Shown here: one piece after another, positions 12,584-24,148 of the stretch
Layout of the letters: every line of letters begins with the position of its first letter
Numbering within the stretch: the first letter of the stretch is position 1
Source: Typhlomys cinereus
Lineage: Eukaryota > Chordata > Mammalia > Rodentia > Platacanthomyidae
DNA length: 64,000 nucleotides
Assembly: GCA_023101885.1 (NCBI GenBank)
Contig: JALPQD010000027.1
Location: forward strand, 1,268,457 to 1,332,456
Direction: 5' to 3'
Notes under the pieces: generated by a model
The model's input: the letters and a program-made list of their open reading frames with translations, nothing else
What the model was told of the DNA's origin: nothing
Database searches by the model: none
Made by a program: the position numbers and the translations under genes

Positions 12584-12603
12584 GTTTTTAAAGAAATTTG
12601 TTC

Positions 12604-12712
12604 ATGTAGGCATGATGGTGTGCATTTATGCCCCAGAAGCGAAAACAGAAAGATCACAAACTCGAGACAAAACTGGTCACATAAGCAGACCCTGTCTAAA
12701 AAAAAAGAAAAA
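12604..12712 (+). mobile_element. Diverged B1-type SINE
   Basis: The pattern taggcatgatggtgtgcatt ... agaccctgtctaaaaaaaaa has the start and end of a B1/Alu monomer. The middle is decayed. Confidence 0.6.
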
Positions 12713-12959
12713 AGAGAAAGAGGAAGGAATTATATGAAATTTGTTGATATAAAGCTGCTCATAAGATTTTCTTATTCTGCTTTTAATATATGTAGCATTT
12801 ATATCATTGTTACCTTTCTTGTTTCTAATTTTGGAAATTGGTGGTTTCACTTTCCTTGATAAGTCTATTGGAATATAAATTAATTTTCTTGATCACAAAT
12901 AACTGGATTTTGGTTCAGCTTCTTTTTCTGCTATTTTAGTGCTTTGCCCCAATTTTATT

Positions 12960-14440
12960 TTTTCTCTGTTTACACTTATTTTTCTTTAAAAATTTATTTA
13001 TTTTATTTTTTCAGAACATAAAGGACTGATGTTCATGATGGCTTCTTCATAATTTGTAAGCTTCATTCGCATTCATCTCTTCCCTTATTCAGCCGGCTCT
13101 TTTTCTTTCCTCAGATATTCTCCTTTTCCTATTTTGTGTAATCCATTGCCTTCTTTCCTACTCCCCTTAATATTGCTTGCTTCTCCTTATGACCCCTTTT
13201 CAGTTTCATTACCTTCAAACATGCACACAGACACACACATATAAAGAGACACATATATACACCCAGCTATTGTTTATTATATGCATATATATAATTTTAA
13301 ATCTAGGTCTCATATTGAGAAACAGCATGTGATATTTGTCTGAGTCTAGTTTATTTTGCTTAACATATAATTTCCAGTTTTATCTATGTTACTGAAAATT
13401 TCATTGATTTCATTTTTCTTATGACTGAATACAATACCACTGTATAATATGCCATTTTTCTTTATCCATCCATCTGTTGATGGCTATTGTGAATGCAGTA
13501 CTGTAAATACAGGTGTGCAGGCAATTCTGTGGTATATCATCTTAGAGTCCTTTGGATATGTAATCAAGGGTCGTGTAGATGGTTACATGGTAGTTCTGTT
13601 TTCAGTTTTCAAGAACCTCCACACTGATTTCTACAGTATCTGGACAAGTTGAACTTCCCCCTAGCTGTAATTAAGAGTTCCATTTTCCTGTATTTGTTTT
13701 TATTTTTGACATGCTTTTCTTTTTTCCTGGCTGATGGTCATTCTGATTGGGTGAGATGGAGTTTTTTAATTTACATTTCCCTGATGGCTAAAGTTGTTGG
13801 CAATTTTTCCAAGTATTTATTGACTATTTGAATTTCTTGGGAACTGTCTATTCATGATTATTCATGATTCATGGTTTTTATGTTAATATTTGTAGTTAAT
13901 ATTTTATAATTAACCCTTTATCACATGTGCACTTAGCAGGCTTCCCCTTTCTATAGCCTGTATCTTTACTTTGATGATAGTTCCTTTACCATTCAGCAAT
14001 TTTTAAATTTCATGTAATTTATCTGTCATTTTAAAAGACTTTTCCTGTGTTAATAGGGTTCTATTCAGAAATTTCTTGCATTTAGCTGTGTCCTGAAGTA
14101 TTTTCCTTGGACAGTTTTAACATTTCAGGTTTCAAATTAAGTTCTCTGATCCAGTGTGAAGTGACTTTTGCTTAGGGTGGGAGATATGGATCTAATTTCA
14201 TTCCTCTGAGATGGAGATCCAGGTACGCCATTGGCCAGGCTGTTTTGTTTCTGTAACTTATGGGTTATAACTCTGGGTCTTCTGTTACATTCTGTTGGTC
14301 TTCGTGTCTACTTTTGTGCTCTATCATCATGGTTCTGCAGTATAGTTTGAGTTCAGGTAATAGTAGGCCTCTTGGTTGTGTCGACCTGTGGTCTTCTTCA
14401 TTTCTATACTCAGTTAATGGTTATTCTTTCAGGGACTGAC
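12960..14440 (-). mobile_element. Old L1 fragment (ORF2 end and 3' UTR)
   Basis: On the minus strand this matches the ORF2 C-terminal coding part. Landmarks are tatgccatttttctttatcc (13448-13467), aatttacatttccctgatgg (13768-13787) and the cysteine/zinc-region neighbourhood, continuing to about 14440. It is strongly diverged with no open reading frame, so it is an older subfamily than the 17-24 kb element. Confidence 0.8.
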
Positions 14441-15416
14441 ATGTGTCATTACGTGTTTTTGTGCCTTTGAGGGTTGCTGAGGAAATATTTCATGTTTTTT
14501 TCCTGACTTTGCAGATGAGTTGGGGTATTTCCTAGAGAACTTAGTATTTTCTACTTTGTATTTTGACATCTGTTGTGTGACACTTTTTTTGGGAAGACAT
14601 CACACATACATCTTTCCCGGCACTATTTTAACAACAGACCAAAATATATTAACTCCACAGTCCAACCTGACAAACCAATGAGTCTATTTGAGTTTGTAAC
14701 AGGACAAGTACACTTTGAAGACATCTCCGTTACCAGAAAGACCAGCCCAACATGGGTGAGACACAGAAGCTGCGACCCTAGAGCTCCCTGCATCCTTGCA
14801 TGACTTGTCCATCAAGAGTCTGTTGCAGACTTCTGGGCTATTCAGAGTCTCTTCCAGATGCTGGTTGGCCAGGAAGTCTCCTTCTCCCAGCTATTATTCA
14901 CTGTTTTCTTTACTTTGGGGAGAGCCCCCCGAGTCTTAGTAGTTTTAGGAACTTTCTGAAACTAACTAGCTATTTATTTTCTGAGCCTTCCTCCAGAATG
15001 GAATGTTTCATAGTATTATGCAATATCCTCCTTAGGTTAGACTGGGGCAAAATTCAAGATGACACATTTTTCCATAGGAAAATGCCACACAATAACATTT
15101 TGAGCATAATAAGATGTGAAGTTTCTTTTCTGATTATGTATATTTGGGATTCTAAATAACTCTTGTGCTTGAATGTCTGTTTCTTTCTCTATTTTTGAGA
15201 ATTTGAAAGATAATTTCCATCAAATAGATATCTATGCAGTTTTTGCTTATCTCATTTTCTTCTAGTCCATAATTCTTAGGTTTAGTCTCTTATATCTAAA
15301 AACTCTTGAATGTGTGTCATGCTTATTTGCTTTCTTCTTTGTCGTTAATTGAAAAAGGTGTTTCATCAACCTTGTACTGGCTCTCGCTTTGCTTTGTCTC
15401 CTAGTAACTCTTTCTG

Positions 15417-15418
<2 letters not shown>
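14441..15418. other. Unassigned stretch, perhaps an older interspersed repeat
   Basis: The 14573-14803 frame and the sequence around 14590-14940 have the look of a retro-element fragment (the run around ccagcccaacatgggtgaga feels familiar from rodent repeats), but I cannot name the family. No splice-linked exons were found. Confidence 0.3.

Positions 15419-15466
<48 letters not shown>
15418..15466. repeat. (GT)n microsatellite
   Basis: An almost pure GT dinucleotide run of about 48 bases. Confidence 0.95.
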
Positions 15467-15470
<4 letters not shown>

Positions 15471-16129
15471 TTATTTCCTTTTCAACATTTCTTTTTTTTA
15501 AATCTTCCTTCCATGTTGCTCACTTGTTAATTCATACTGATGATTTTCCCACCCATTATGTTGACTTTTTGCTCTGTATTGTTGAGGATCCTCTTTGGGT
15601 CCTAAACTGAATTTATATACTTGCTTGTATCATCTTTTTTTAAAAAAAATCATTGATAGTTTTCACCAGGAAGCATTTGAAATCCCTCCTGTGTCATTTC
15701 ACTTGAGTGTAGCGGGTGAGGAGTTGCAATCCTTAGTGGAGACCACGCTGCCTAGTGCTTTCTTGTTCCTTGTATTTCTGTATTGTATTTGTATATTTTT
15801 TGCTTTGGATATCTCTTCTGGATTTGGTGGAAGTCTTCTTATTCAGCAATCTACTCCTCCAAGTTTAATCCCCAATACCACTCGATGAGTGAAAATAAAC
15901 TGTTATATTAACAAAAACTGCAGATGATAAAGAATAGAAATGCACTTGAAGTCGATTGTAGCTCACAAGTTCATCATCTATCTATGATCATAGAATTAAA
16001 GGTGGCAATTTGTTGAGGCCTTGATTTCCCCAGCTTTCTCCTGTCTGTGAGAGCACAGTAGATATATCCTTCCTTCTTTTCACTAGTAGCTATTTACGTT
16101 TCTAGATGCAATATATGTTTCTTTTTTGT
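15467..16129. other. Unassigned non-coding stretch
   Basis: T-rich sequence. The 97-codon frame at 15595-15888 shows no recognisable similarity. Confidence 0.45.
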
Positions 16130-16417
16130 TTACATGAATGTATGTGTGTGTATACTTGTGTGTATGGGCATTTTTACAAGAGTTCACTTGAGTGTGTTTG
16201 CCTGTGGAAGTCCAACAATAACACTGGGAAATCATCCTGGATTGTTCTACCTCCTTTATGGTTTTACTCTGGGGTTTCCCAGGCTCTACCTTCCAGGGCC
16301 AGAATAGCTGGCTGCCACCATATCTGCCATTTTTATATGGGACCTGGGGATTCAAATGCAGGTCCTTTTGCTTGCAAGGCTAAGGCTTTAACCACTGAGC
16401 CATCTCTCCAGTCCAGG
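16130..16417 (-). mobile_element. B2-like SINE
   Basis: On the minus strand the head ctggactggagagatggctc lies at about 16398-16417. The body includes the conserved caaaaggacctgcatttgaa block, and a GT/CA-rich tail lies near 16140-16170. Confidence 0.9.
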
Positions 16418-16684
16418 AACAGCAAGCTATTAAGCCAAGAATACCCTGTAAGTCTGTCAGCCAGAGAGTGGGGGAAGGAACCGAGTTCTGTAATGGACGG
16501 AACAGTCAGAGGGGCCACTCTGTGTGTAGTTTTCAATGATTTCAGATCCTGCCCAGCAGGAGGGGCAGGCTGGGAAAATCAAGCAATTCCCTAGACCTGC
16601 ACTCAAAGCTTTGTCCCTCCAGGCAGAAAACCATACAAGGGAGACAGCTCTGGAGACCAAGCCATGTGTCAGTCAGTCATGGGC
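16418..16684. other. Unassigned stretch between two SINEs
   Basis: No recognisable content. The overlapping frames here (for example 16106-16594) run through the SINE and are not supported as genes. Confidence 0.4.
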
Positions 16685-17075
16685 TTTCACACTCCACAGT
16701 ACTCCACAAGTGCCTTCCACACAGGAGGAGGTCAGTGAACAACTTTTAGAAGTCACTTCTCTCCTTTCACGATATGGGCTTCCACAGACCAAACTCAGAT
16801 CACCAGGCTTGCATGTAGGTATCTCACTCACTGAGCTATCTTATAAGTCTGGAAACTTCTTCTTTTAAAATTATGTATGCATTTCAGAGAAAGAGTATGT
16901 GAGAGTGAGAGGCAGGGGTGAAGAGGTGTACACACGCCACTGTACAACATGTGGTGGTCAGAGGACAACTTTCAGAAGTTTCTTGCCTGCTAATATGTAG
17001 ATTCTGGGGATTGAACTGATTGTGAGGTTTGCCACAGGGACAGGGCCACCAGTCACCACATCCCACCACATCTCC
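16685..17075 (-). mobile_element. Tandem pair of B3-like SINEs (left copy)
   Basis: Two minus-strand B3/B2-type units lie head to tail: about 16690-16855 (ending cactgagctatcttataag) and about 16870-17075 (gtggtggtcagaggacaact ... aactttcagaagtttcttgc). The linker gtatgcatttcagagaaaga recurs almost unchanged in the pair at 24250-24611 on the other side of the L1. Confidence 0.7.
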
Positions 17076-17439
17076 TGTCCTCACACTGAAGGTGTCCCAG
17101 GCTCTGTGAGTTGGAGTGCCTCCCTGTTTTCTGTTCTCCAGCATAGCTTAATCTTGCATGCTAGGACCTTCTCAAAATATTGATATGCCATAGCACTCTA
17201 GGATATCAGGATAGCAGTGTAATTCTTCTCCAGTGCTGACATCCATACATGCAGAATCATTGTCAGAACAATTTCTCACACTAGGTCTAAGGGTTTTGAG
17301 AACTGTGGGTTTCTCCTGTGGCTGGGACCGTTTATTTGTTGTGGCAGGACTGCCTGGCTTAGCTTGTGGTGGTGGCTTTGGTTTTGTGAGCTGCTTCCAA
17401 CTTCTGATTTATCTTCTCCATGCTTTCCTAGCCATCCTT
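17076..17439. other. Left flank of the intact L1
   Basis: No gene is seen. This is the pre-insertion locus that continues at about 24163. Confidence 0.5.
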
Positions 17440-17453
17440 TCACTTAGGTTTTT
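17440..17453. repeat. Target-site duplication of the intact L1 (left copy)
   Basis: The 14 bases tcacttaggttttt are repeated exactly at 24149-24162. Joining the two sides restores an uninterrupted empty site. On the L1 sense strand the nick would lie at aat/aaaaa, close to the usual L1 endonuclease preference. Confidence 0.95.
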
Positions 17454-17470
17454 TTTTTTTTTTTTTTTTT

Positions 17471-18431
17471 TTTTATTAAAAATTTAATTATACATTTTAA
17501 ATTTTTTTACCAGTTCCCTCCCTCCCCCCTCCCCTTCCCCCAGTGTCTCCCCCCCAATTCCCAGAGAGTCCTTTATTGTGTGCGCCTAACTCTCCACTGG
17601 GTCCTCCTCTCCGATGACATATAAGGACCCAGTGGCATTTCCATAAGCCCTTTCTCTTGTTCCCCTTAATCATAAGATTACTACTATGGCTGTCAATCCC
17701 TTGCCTCCAGGGGTCTCGGTGCCCTTAACAGATGCTAGACTTTATGAGGGCAACAGTGCGCTGGACATTGCGCAGGGCATGCAAAGTTCCATTATGATTG
17801 CTTTGGCCCCAACTATTGTTGAGAATCTTGCAAATCGTTGCTCCTCCCATCCTTTTGCTCTTACAATCTTACCGCCCCCTCTTCCGCAAATGTCCCTGAG
17901 CTCCAGGATGGGGAGAGATTAGGCTGTCCTAGTTCTATGTGATTGATATAGAGTCTCTGAAGTTCTGGATTGTGGTTTGTTGATTTTCTTTTGCAGTTTT
18001 TCTGCTCCTGCAATTCCCTTCACTCCATTCTGCTGGGCACTGTATGTCACCCCCTGGCCAGAGACAAAAAGCTGTTAAACTGGAGTCTTGTTGTAATAGC
18101 ACATTCAAGGGTAGATGTAATAAGAGTAGGAAACCTCACTGAGGGCGGGGTCCATTACCCATTTGCACAATGATTACTTTTTATCTGCTAGACTATATGC
18201 CCTCCCCTTCTGGTGAGATCAGGAAAGAACGTCTGTGAACTTAACCAGGTTTCTCATTACTTACTTGCAGACCTTGATGGAGGCTTATTTTCTCTGCTGT
18301 AACATGGTCTCCTCTCTCCTTGTTTCTGGTGTGGCCCTCCTAACCCATCTCTCTTGTTCATAATCCTTGCAATTACTGTGTTACATAGGTTTACTTTTGA
18401 GTGTCCCAATGTGGGCTGGGCGAGTTTGGTA
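17471..18431 (-). other. L1 3' UTR with G-rich polypurine tract and poly(A) signal
   Basis: On the sense strand the tract at 17516-17562 is almost pure G with A (C runs on the plus strand: ccctccctcccccctcccc, then cccccc). This is the conserved rodent-type polypurine tract that can form G-quadruplexes. AATAAA lies at 17472-17477 (tttatt on plus), immediately before the poly(A). The same 3' UTR, at different ages, recurs at 11.7, 26.0, 37.6, 40.5, 54.3 and 62.7 kb. Confidence 0.9.
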
Positions 18432-21400
18432 CTAGGAGCCACCTATTAGGGAGTACATACGGCGCTTAATTTTCTGGGTTTGGGATACTTCACTTAATAT
18501 AATTCTTTCTAATGACATCCATTTCCCAGCAAATTCCAGTAATTCATCATTTTTGATGGCTGAGTAGTACTCCATTGTATAGATGTACCACAGTTTCCTT
18601 ATCCACTCATCAACTGTTGGACATTTAGGTTGATTCCATGACTTTGCTATTGTAAACAGTGCTGCTATGAACATGGTCGAGCTTGTGCTATCGAGGCGAA
18701 CCTCTGCTGCTTGGGGGGTTATTCCCAAAAGTGGGATAGCAGGGTCATATGGCATTTCAATCTTTAATTTCTTTAAGAATCTCCAGACGGCTCGCCAGAG
18801 TGGCTGTATGAGCCTGCATTCCCACCAACAATGTAGGAGAGTTCCCCTCTCCCCACATCCTCTCCAGCATTTGTCGTTGTTTGTACTGTGGATTTTTGCC
18901 ATCCTGACCGGGGTGAGATGATATCTCAGGGAAGTTTTGATTTGCATTTCCCTGATGGCGAAGGAAGTGGAGCATTTTTTAAGATAATTGTTAGACATTT
19001 TAATTTCATCCCTGGTAAAGTTTCTTTGAAGTTCCAGGGCCCATTTTTTAATTGGGCCAGTGTTTTCCTTGGAGTTTAATTTTCTAAGTTCTTTGTGCAC
19101 TCTGGACAGTAGAGCTCTGTCAGATATGTGGTTAGTGAAGATTTTCTCCCATTCTGTGGGTTGCCTTTGAGCTCGTGCGACAATCTCTTTATCTGAACAG
19201 AAGCTCTTTAATTTCACAAGATCCCAACTGTTGAGAGTTGGTAGCAGTGACTGTGCCATTGGATGTCTGTTTAGGAAGTGTTGGCCTAGCCCAATCAGCT
19301 TGAGGGAGTTCCCTATCCTTTCAACTATGGCTTTTAAAGTCTCTGGCCTGATATCAAGGTCCTTGATCCATTTGGAATTAAGTCTTGTACATGGTGACAA
19401 GTACGGGTCCAGCTTTAATCTTCTGCATGTGGAGATCCAGTTTTGCCAACACCATTTGTTGAAGATGCTGTTCTTTTTCCATTGGATTCTTTGGGCCCCT
19501 TTGTCAAAGACCAAATGGCTGTAACTTTGTGGGCTTATATCTGGGTCTTCAATCCTTATCCATTGATCTGTGTGTCTATTTTGGAGCCAGTACCAGGCTG
19601 TCTTTATAACTATGGATTTGTAGTATAGACTTAGGTTTGGTATGGTAATACCTCCAGCTGTGTTTTTGTTACTCAGGATTGTTTTTGCTATCCTGGGTCT
19701 TTTGTGCCTCCATATGAACTTTGAGATTGTTTGGTCAACTTCTTTGAAGAATTGCTTTGGGATTTTGATTGGTATAGCATTGAATCTGTATATTGCCTTT
19801 GGTAGGATGGTCATTTTTACAATGTTGATTCTGCCAATCCAGGAACAAGGGAGGTCTTTCCACCTTCTGGTGTCTTCTGCAATTTCTTTCTTTAGGGTTT
19901 TAAAGTTTTCATTGTAAAGGTCTTTTACCTCCTTAGTTAGGTTTATACCAAGGTATTTCATTTTTTTAGGGGTTATAGTAAATGGCATGGTTTCTCTCAA
20001 GGCTTTTTCACTTCTTTCATTCTGGGCATATAGGAAGGCCTCTGATTTTTGCACATTTATTTTGTATCCTGCCACCCTGCTGAACTTCTCAATTAGTTCC
20101 AGGAGCTTCCTGGTGGAGTTTTTGGGATCACTCAGGTATAAGATCATGTCATCTGCAAATAGAGATAGCTTGACTTCTTCCTTGCCAATTTGAATCCCTC
20201 TTATGTCCCTTTCTTGTCTTATGGCTTCGGCTAAGACTTCAAGTACAATATTGAATAGAAGTGGTGAGAGTGGACAGCCTTGTCTTGTTCCTGATCGAAG
20301 TGGGAATGCTTCCAATTGTTCCCCATTGAGCATAATCCTTGCTGTGGGCTTGTTGTATACAGCTTTTATTATATTGATAAAAGTTCCTTCCATTCCTACT
20401 GTCTCTAGCGTTTTGATCATAAAAGGCTGTTGGATCTTGTCAAAAGCTTTTTCTGCATCTATCGAGAGTATCATGTGGTCTTGGACTTTGGACTGGTTTA
20501 CATGATGAATTACATTTATTGATTTGCGTATGTTGAACCAACCTTGTGTGCCGGGGATGAAGCCTACTTGGTCCCCATGAATGATCTTTTTAATATGTTT
20601 TTGAATCCGATTTGCTAAGACTTTGTTGAGAATCTTTGCATCTGTGTTCATCAGGGAGATCGGCCTATAGTTTTCTTTTTTAAGTGAATCTTTATTAGGT
20701 TTTGGGATTAAAACGATATTAGCTTCATAGAAGGAATTTGGTAGTGTTCCTTCCTTTGCTATTTGATGGAACAGTTTAAGGAGTATTGGTGTTATTAACT
20801 CCTTAAATGTCTTGTAGAACTCTGTGCTGAATCCATCTGGTCCAGGACATTTTTTGGTGGGAAGATTCGAGATTACTTCCTCAATTTCCTTATATGTTAT
20901 AGGACTATTTAAGTAATTCACAACTTCCTGATTCAATTTAGGTAAGTTGTGTTTACTTAGAAATTCATCCATCTCTTTTGTGTTGTCAAACTTCACAGAG
21001 TATAAGTTTTTGAAATATGATGTTATAATTCTCTGGATTTCTTGGGTATCCGTAGTGATAACTCCATGTTCATTTCTAATTTTGTTAATTTGGGTTTTCT
21101 CTCTCTTGCTTTTGGTTAGTTTAGCTAGGGGTGTATCGATCTTGTTGATTTTTTCAAAGAACCAGCTTTTCGATTTGTTGATTTTTTCTATCGTTTTCTT
21201 AGTCTCGATTTCAGATATTTCTCCCCTTATTTTGCTAATCTCTTCTCTTCTACTGCTTTTGGGATCAGATTGCTCTAGTTTCTCTAAAGCTTTAAGCTGC
21301 ATTGTTAAGTTGTTTATTTCTGATGTTTCCATTTTTTTGATGTGGGCATTAAGAGCTATGAACTTACCTCTTAGAACAGCTTTCATTGTGTCCCAGAGAT

Positions 21401-22256
21401 TTTGGTAAGTTGTATTTTCGTTATCATTCACTTTCAGGAAATCTTGAATTTCCTTTTTAATTTCTTCCTGAATCCAGTTCTCATTCAGCATCATAGTGTT
21501 AAGTTTCCAGGAGTTAGTGTATTTTCTCTTGTTTGATGTGTTGTGGATGTCCAGCTTTAGGCCGTGGTGGTCTGATAGGGCACAGGTTAGAATTTCAACT
21601 TTCTTGTACATGTGTAGATTCATTTTGTGGCCCAATATGTGATCTATTTTGGAGAAAGTTCCGTGTGCTGCTGAGAAAAATGTGTATTCTTTGGTGCGTG
21701 GGTGAAAAGTTCGATAGAGATCTGTGAGGTCCATTTCTTTCAGGGTTTGATTAAGTTCCAAAGTGTCTCTGTTAAGCTTTTGACCTGTTGATCTATCCCA
21801 TGTAGAGAGGGCGGTGTTGAAGTCCCCAAGAATTATCGTTTGGGGGTTGATTTCTTGCTTTAGACGCTGTAGGGTTTTCTTAATGAATGTGGAGGGGCCC
21901 GTATTGGGTGCATATATGTTCAGTATTGTGAAGTCTTCCTGGTGAATTGTACCTCTGACTAAAATGTAGTATCCATCCGTGTCTCTTATAATTTTTTTTG
22001 GTTTGAAATCCACTTTGTCTGATAGCATAATGGCTACCCCTGCCTGTTTTCTGCTTCCATTTGCTTGTAGAATTGTTGACCAGCCTTTTATTTTTAGAGC
22101 GTGCCTATCTTTTGTGGTGAGATGGGTTTCCTGCAGGCAGCAGATTGATGGATTGTGATTTTTAATCCAAGTTTGTAATCTGTGTCTCTTGATCGGTGAA
22201 TTAAGTCCATTAACATTTAGTGTTATAATGGAGAAACTATTGTTAATTCCAGACAT
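18432..22256 (-). CDS. L1 ORF2 protein: endonuclease, reverse transcriptase
   Basis: A 1274-residue ORF2p, close to the 1275 of human L1. It nicks target DNA and primes reverse transcription of the L1 RNA from the nick. The AP-type endonuclease (residues 1-239) keeps every residue I could align by number with human ORF2p: N14, E43, Y115, D145, N147, T192, D205, S228, D229 and H230. The reverse transcriptase (about 500-775) carries the [10 protein letters not shown] active-site motif. The C-terminus has the CX3CX7HX4C cysteine cluster. There are no internal stops. The start ATG lies 50 bases after the ORF1 stop, so translation is expected to depend on the unusual reinitiation-type mechanism known for L1. 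The shorter antisense frames inside it are shadows. Everything visible is compatible with an active enzyme; activity itself is inference. Confidence 0.97.
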   Translation of the reverse strand: MSGINNSFSIITLNVNGLNSPIKRHRLQTWIKNHNPSICCLQETHLTTKDRHALKIKGWSTILQANGSRKQAGVAIMLSDKVDFKPKKIIRDTDGYYILVRGTIHQEDFTILNIYAPNTGPSTFIKKTLQRLKQEINPQTIILGDFNTALSTWDRSTGQKLNRDTLELNQTLKEMDLTDLYRTFHPRTKEYTFFSAAHGTFSKIDHILGHKMNLHMYKKVEILTCALSDHHGLKLDIHNTSNKRKYTNSWKLNTMMLNENWIQEEIKKEIQDFLKVNDNENTTYQNLWDTMKAVLRGKFIALNAHIKKMETSEINNLTMQLKALEKLEQSDPKSSRREEISKIRGEISEIETKKTIEKINKSKSWFFEKINKIDTPLAKLTKSKREKTQINKIRNEHGVITTDTQEIQRIITSYFKNLYSVKFDNTKEMDEFLSKHNLPKLNQEVVNYLNSPITYKEIEEVISNLPTKKCPGPDGFSTEFYKTFKELITPILLKLFHQIAKEGTLPNSFYEANIVLIPKPNKDSLKKENYRPISLMNTDAKILNKVLANRIQKHIKKIIHGDQVGFIPGTQGWFNIRKSINVIHHVNQSKVQDHMILSIDAEKAFDKIQQPFMIKTLETVGMEGTFINIIKAVYNKPTARIMLNGEQLEAFPLRSGTRQGCPLSPLLFNIVLEVLAEAIRQERDIRGIQIGKEEVKLSLFADDMILYLSDPKNSTRKLLELIEKFSRVAGYKINVQKSEAFLYAQNERSEKALRETMPFTITPKKMKYLGINLTKEVKDLYNENFKTLKKEIAEDTRRWKDLPCSWIGRINIVKMTILPKAIYRFNAIPIKIPKQFFKEVDQTISKFIWRHKRPRIAKTILSNKNTAGGITIPNLSLYYKSIVIKTAWYWLQNRHTDQWIRIEDPDISPQSYSHLVFDKGAQRIQWKKNSIFNKWCWQNWISTCRRLKLDPYLSPCTRLNSKWIKDLDIRPETLKAIVERIGNSLKLIGLGQHFLNRHPMAQSLLPTLNSWDLVKLKSFCSDKEIVARAQRQPTEWEKIFTNHISDRALLSRVHKELRKLNSKENTGPIKKWALELQRNFTRDEIKMSNNYLKKCSTSFAIREMQIKTSLRYHLTPVRMAKIHSTNNDKCWRGCGERGTLLHCWWECRLIQPLWRAVWRFLKKLKIEMPYDPAIPLLGITPQAAEVRLDSTSSTMFIAALFTIAKSWNQPKCPTVDEWIRKLWYIYTMEYYSAIKNDELLEFAGKWMSLERIILSEVSQTQKIKRRMYSLIGGS

Positions 22257-22306
22257 TTATTATGTTTAGTAGCTTTTATAAGTATATTGCTTCGCTTTTA
22301 ATGGTG

Positions 22307-23377
22307 TTATATTTGCCTTCTGTTCTCCTGGATATGCCTGTTTTTTTCTTCACGCTTGAGTATCATTTCTAGCAGTTTTTGAAGGCCTGGTTTGGTGGCC
22401 ATGTATCCCTTAAAGTTGTCTTTGTGCTGGAAAATTTTTCTTTCTCCCTCGATCATGACTGATAGTTTTGCAGGGTAAATCAGCCTGGGTTGACATTTTT
22501 GCTCATTCAATACTTGAAGTATGTCTCTCCAAGCTCTTCTTGCTTTTACTGTTTCGACTGAGAAGTCATTTGTTATTTTAATAGGTTTGCCTTTAAAAGT
22601 GACTTGTTTTTTCTCCCTTGAAGCTCTCAGCACCAGTTCTTTATCTTGAATGTGGAGTGTTTTAACTATTATTTGCCGCGGTGTGCTTCTAGTTTGGTCG
22701 TATCTGTTTGGGGTGCGGAATGCCTCTTGTATATGAATGGGCCTCTCTTTCTTTAGATGAGGAAAGTTTTCCTTGATGATCGTTTGAAAAATTTCCTCAG
22801 GGGTGGTATTTTGAGATTCTTGCTCCGGTATTCCATGAATACGCATGTTAGGCTTCTTCAGGGTGTCCCATATCTCTTGGATATTTCTCTCAAGTATCTT
22901 TTTGGCTTTAACAACCTCTTCCATTGAGCTGGCTAGTACTCCCACTTTATCTTCAAGGTCTGAAATTCTGTTTTCTGCTTCATTAGTTCTGTTGATAAGA
23001 CTCTCTGTGGCGTTCTGGGTTGAAGATAACTTGTCTTTTAGCTCAGTTTTAAACTCTGCTTGAGTTTGTTTTAACTGTTCTATGCCACTTTTTGTTTCTT
23101 GCACTGTTTTTCTCAACTCCTCCAGATGTCTGTTGTGTTCCTCTTCAAAGCGATTGATTCGATTATGTAATTCCTCCCGGATTTCCTCTTTCATAGTATT
23201 GAACATGGTAATGATCATATTTTGAAAGTCGTTATCCTGGGTCAGGCTTTCTTGGCCTTTTTCCGCGGGTTTGTTCTTTTTGGAGTCTAACATTATGGGA
23301 TTAATTTCTTCAGTGGGAGATTTGTTTACTTGAGTGTTGCTTCTCATGGATTTGCACTTTGACTTTGGCATTGTCAT
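22307..23377 (-). CDS. L1 ORF1 protein: RNA-binding nucleic acid chaperone
   Basis: A 356-residue ORF1p, in the usual 340-370 range. It trimerises and coats L1 RNA in cytoplasmic ribonucleoprotein particles with nucleic acid chaperone activity. The first ~50 residues are a basic, disordered head. About 55-170 is a heptad-rich coiled coil (repeated E/K/L patterns such as RISDLEDKVG). The RRM begins around PNMRIHGIPE, and the C-terminal domain includes REKKQVTFKGKPIKI and KARRAWRDI, whose arginines match the RNA-binding ARR region of human ORF1p. The start is the first ATG after the tether (MTMPKSK); a second ATG two codons later is also possible. Codon use is A-rich, as is typical of L1. The frame is fully open. 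Confidence 0.96.
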   Translation of the reverse strand: MTMPKSKCKSMRSNTQVNKSPTEEINPIMLDSKKNKPAEKGQESLTQDNDFQNMIITMFNTMKEEIREELHNRINRFEEEHNRHLEELRKTVQETKSGIEQLKQTQAEFKTELKDKLSSTQNATESLINRTNEAENRISDLEDKVGVLASSMEEVVKAKKILERNIQEIWDTLKKPNMRIHGIPEQESQNTTPEEIFQTIIKENFPHLKKERPIHIQEAFRTPNRYDQTRSTPRQIIVKTLHIQDKELVLRASREKKQVTFKGKPIKITNDFSVETVKARRAWRDILQVLNEQKCQPRLIYPAKLSVMIEGERKIFQHKDNFKGYMATKPGLQKLLEMILKREEKNRHIQENRRQI

Positions 23378-23460
23378 TTTAACTCTTAAGATCTCTCAAT
23401 TTCACTAAACTGAATTATTTGGCCTGGGGTACTGGTGGGCGGGGCCTGAACGGGGACTTA
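23378..23460 (-). promoter_or_regulatory. L1 tether between promoter monomers and ORF1, with splice-donor-like site
   Basis: This non-monomeric link precedes ORF1. At its upstream edge the sense strand reads ctag/gtaagt (acttac on plus at 23456-23461), a consensus-grade 5' splice donor inside the 5' UTR. Whether it is used is unknown. Confidence 0.6.
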
Positions 23461-24148
23461 CCTAGGGAGCGGGGTGAGGCCCGGGTGGACCGCGTGCGTG
23501 TCCTGACTGGCGGAGCGGGGTGGGGCGAAAAGGGAGGATGGGCGCAGGGGGAGGTGCTCCTCGTTCCCTGGGCCCCCGCGCGGCTCCGGCTGGATGGCGG
23601 GAGTCGGAGCCGGGTCCCCGTGGGCTGACCTGGGGTCCTAGAGCGCGCGTTGAGGCCCGGCTGGATCTCGCCTACGCGTCCCGACCGGCGGAGGGGGGGT
23701 GGGGCGAAAGAGGGAGGCTGCGCGCGTCGGCGTGGAGCTATTTAACCCGAGGGCAGCTGGGGCGGGGCCCGGGCGCAGGGGGAGGTGCTCCTCGTTCCCT
23801 GGGCCCCCGCGCGGCTCCGGCTGGATGGCGGGAGTCGGAGCCGGGTCCCCGTGGGCTGACCTGGGGTCCTAGAGCGCGCGTTGAGGCCCGGCTGGATCTC
23901 GCCTACGCGTCCCGACCGGCGGAGCGGGGGTGGGGCGAAAGAGGGAGGCTGCGCGCGTCGGCGTGGAGCTATTTAACCCGAGGGCAGCTGGGGCGGGGCC
24001 CGGGCGCAGGGGGAGGTGCTCCTCGTTCCCTGGGCCCCCGCGCGGCTCCGGCTGGATGGCGGGAGTCGGAGCCGGGTCCCCGTGGGCTGACCTGGGGTCC
24101 TAGAGCGCGCGTTGAGGCCCGGCTGGATCTCGCCTACGCGTCCCGACC
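23461..24148 (-). promoter_or_regulatory. L1 promoter: tandem 231-bp GC-rich monomers
   Basis: Units repeat at exactly 231 bp. Full monomers occupy about 23542-23772 and 23773-24003, a 5'-truncated outer unit 24004-24148, and a shortened, diverged unit 23461-23541 next to the tether. Each full unit holds a TATA-like box (gggttaaatag on the sense strand; 23738-23748 and 23969-23979) and a GC box (ggggcggggcc on plus; 23759-23769 and 23990-24000). CpG density is very high, consistent with a young promoter that has not yet decayed by methylation. The architecture is like that of mouse monomeric L1 promoters; the monomer sequence does not match one I can name. Confidence 0.9.

Larger units (their letters stand above)
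17454..24148 (-). mobile_element. L1: Full-length, structurally intact LINE-1
   Basis: An L1 of about 6.7 kb in minus orientation. In sense order it has 5' UTR promoter monomers (24148-23461), a short tether, ORF1 (23377-22307), a 50-bp spacer, ORF2 (22256-18432), a 3' UTR of about 1 kb with a G-rich tract, an AATAAA signal and a poly(A) tail (T run 17449-17474 on the plus strand). It is bounded by a perfect 14-bp target duplication. Both reading frames are open end to end and keep the key residues I could check. The combination of full length, intact frames, uninterrupted poly(A) and perfect TSD points to a recent insertion that may still be retrotransposition-competent. A close but truncated relative lies at 26.0-28.6 kb. 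Confidence 0.97.

Noticed and set aside
16106..16594. 162-codon plus-strand frame
   Set aside because: Its first two thirds are the complement of a B2-like SINE and the rest has no similarity; no start context or splice evidence.
18667..22030. Long plus-strand frames inside the L1 ORF2 region (for example 20947-21408, 153 codons)
   Set aside because: They are antisense shadows of ORF2, whose A-rich sense strand leaves few stops on the complement.
23401..24148. GC-rich segment considered as a host CpG-island promoter
   Set aside because: It is the monomer array of the intact L1, bounded by the L1 target-site duplication.
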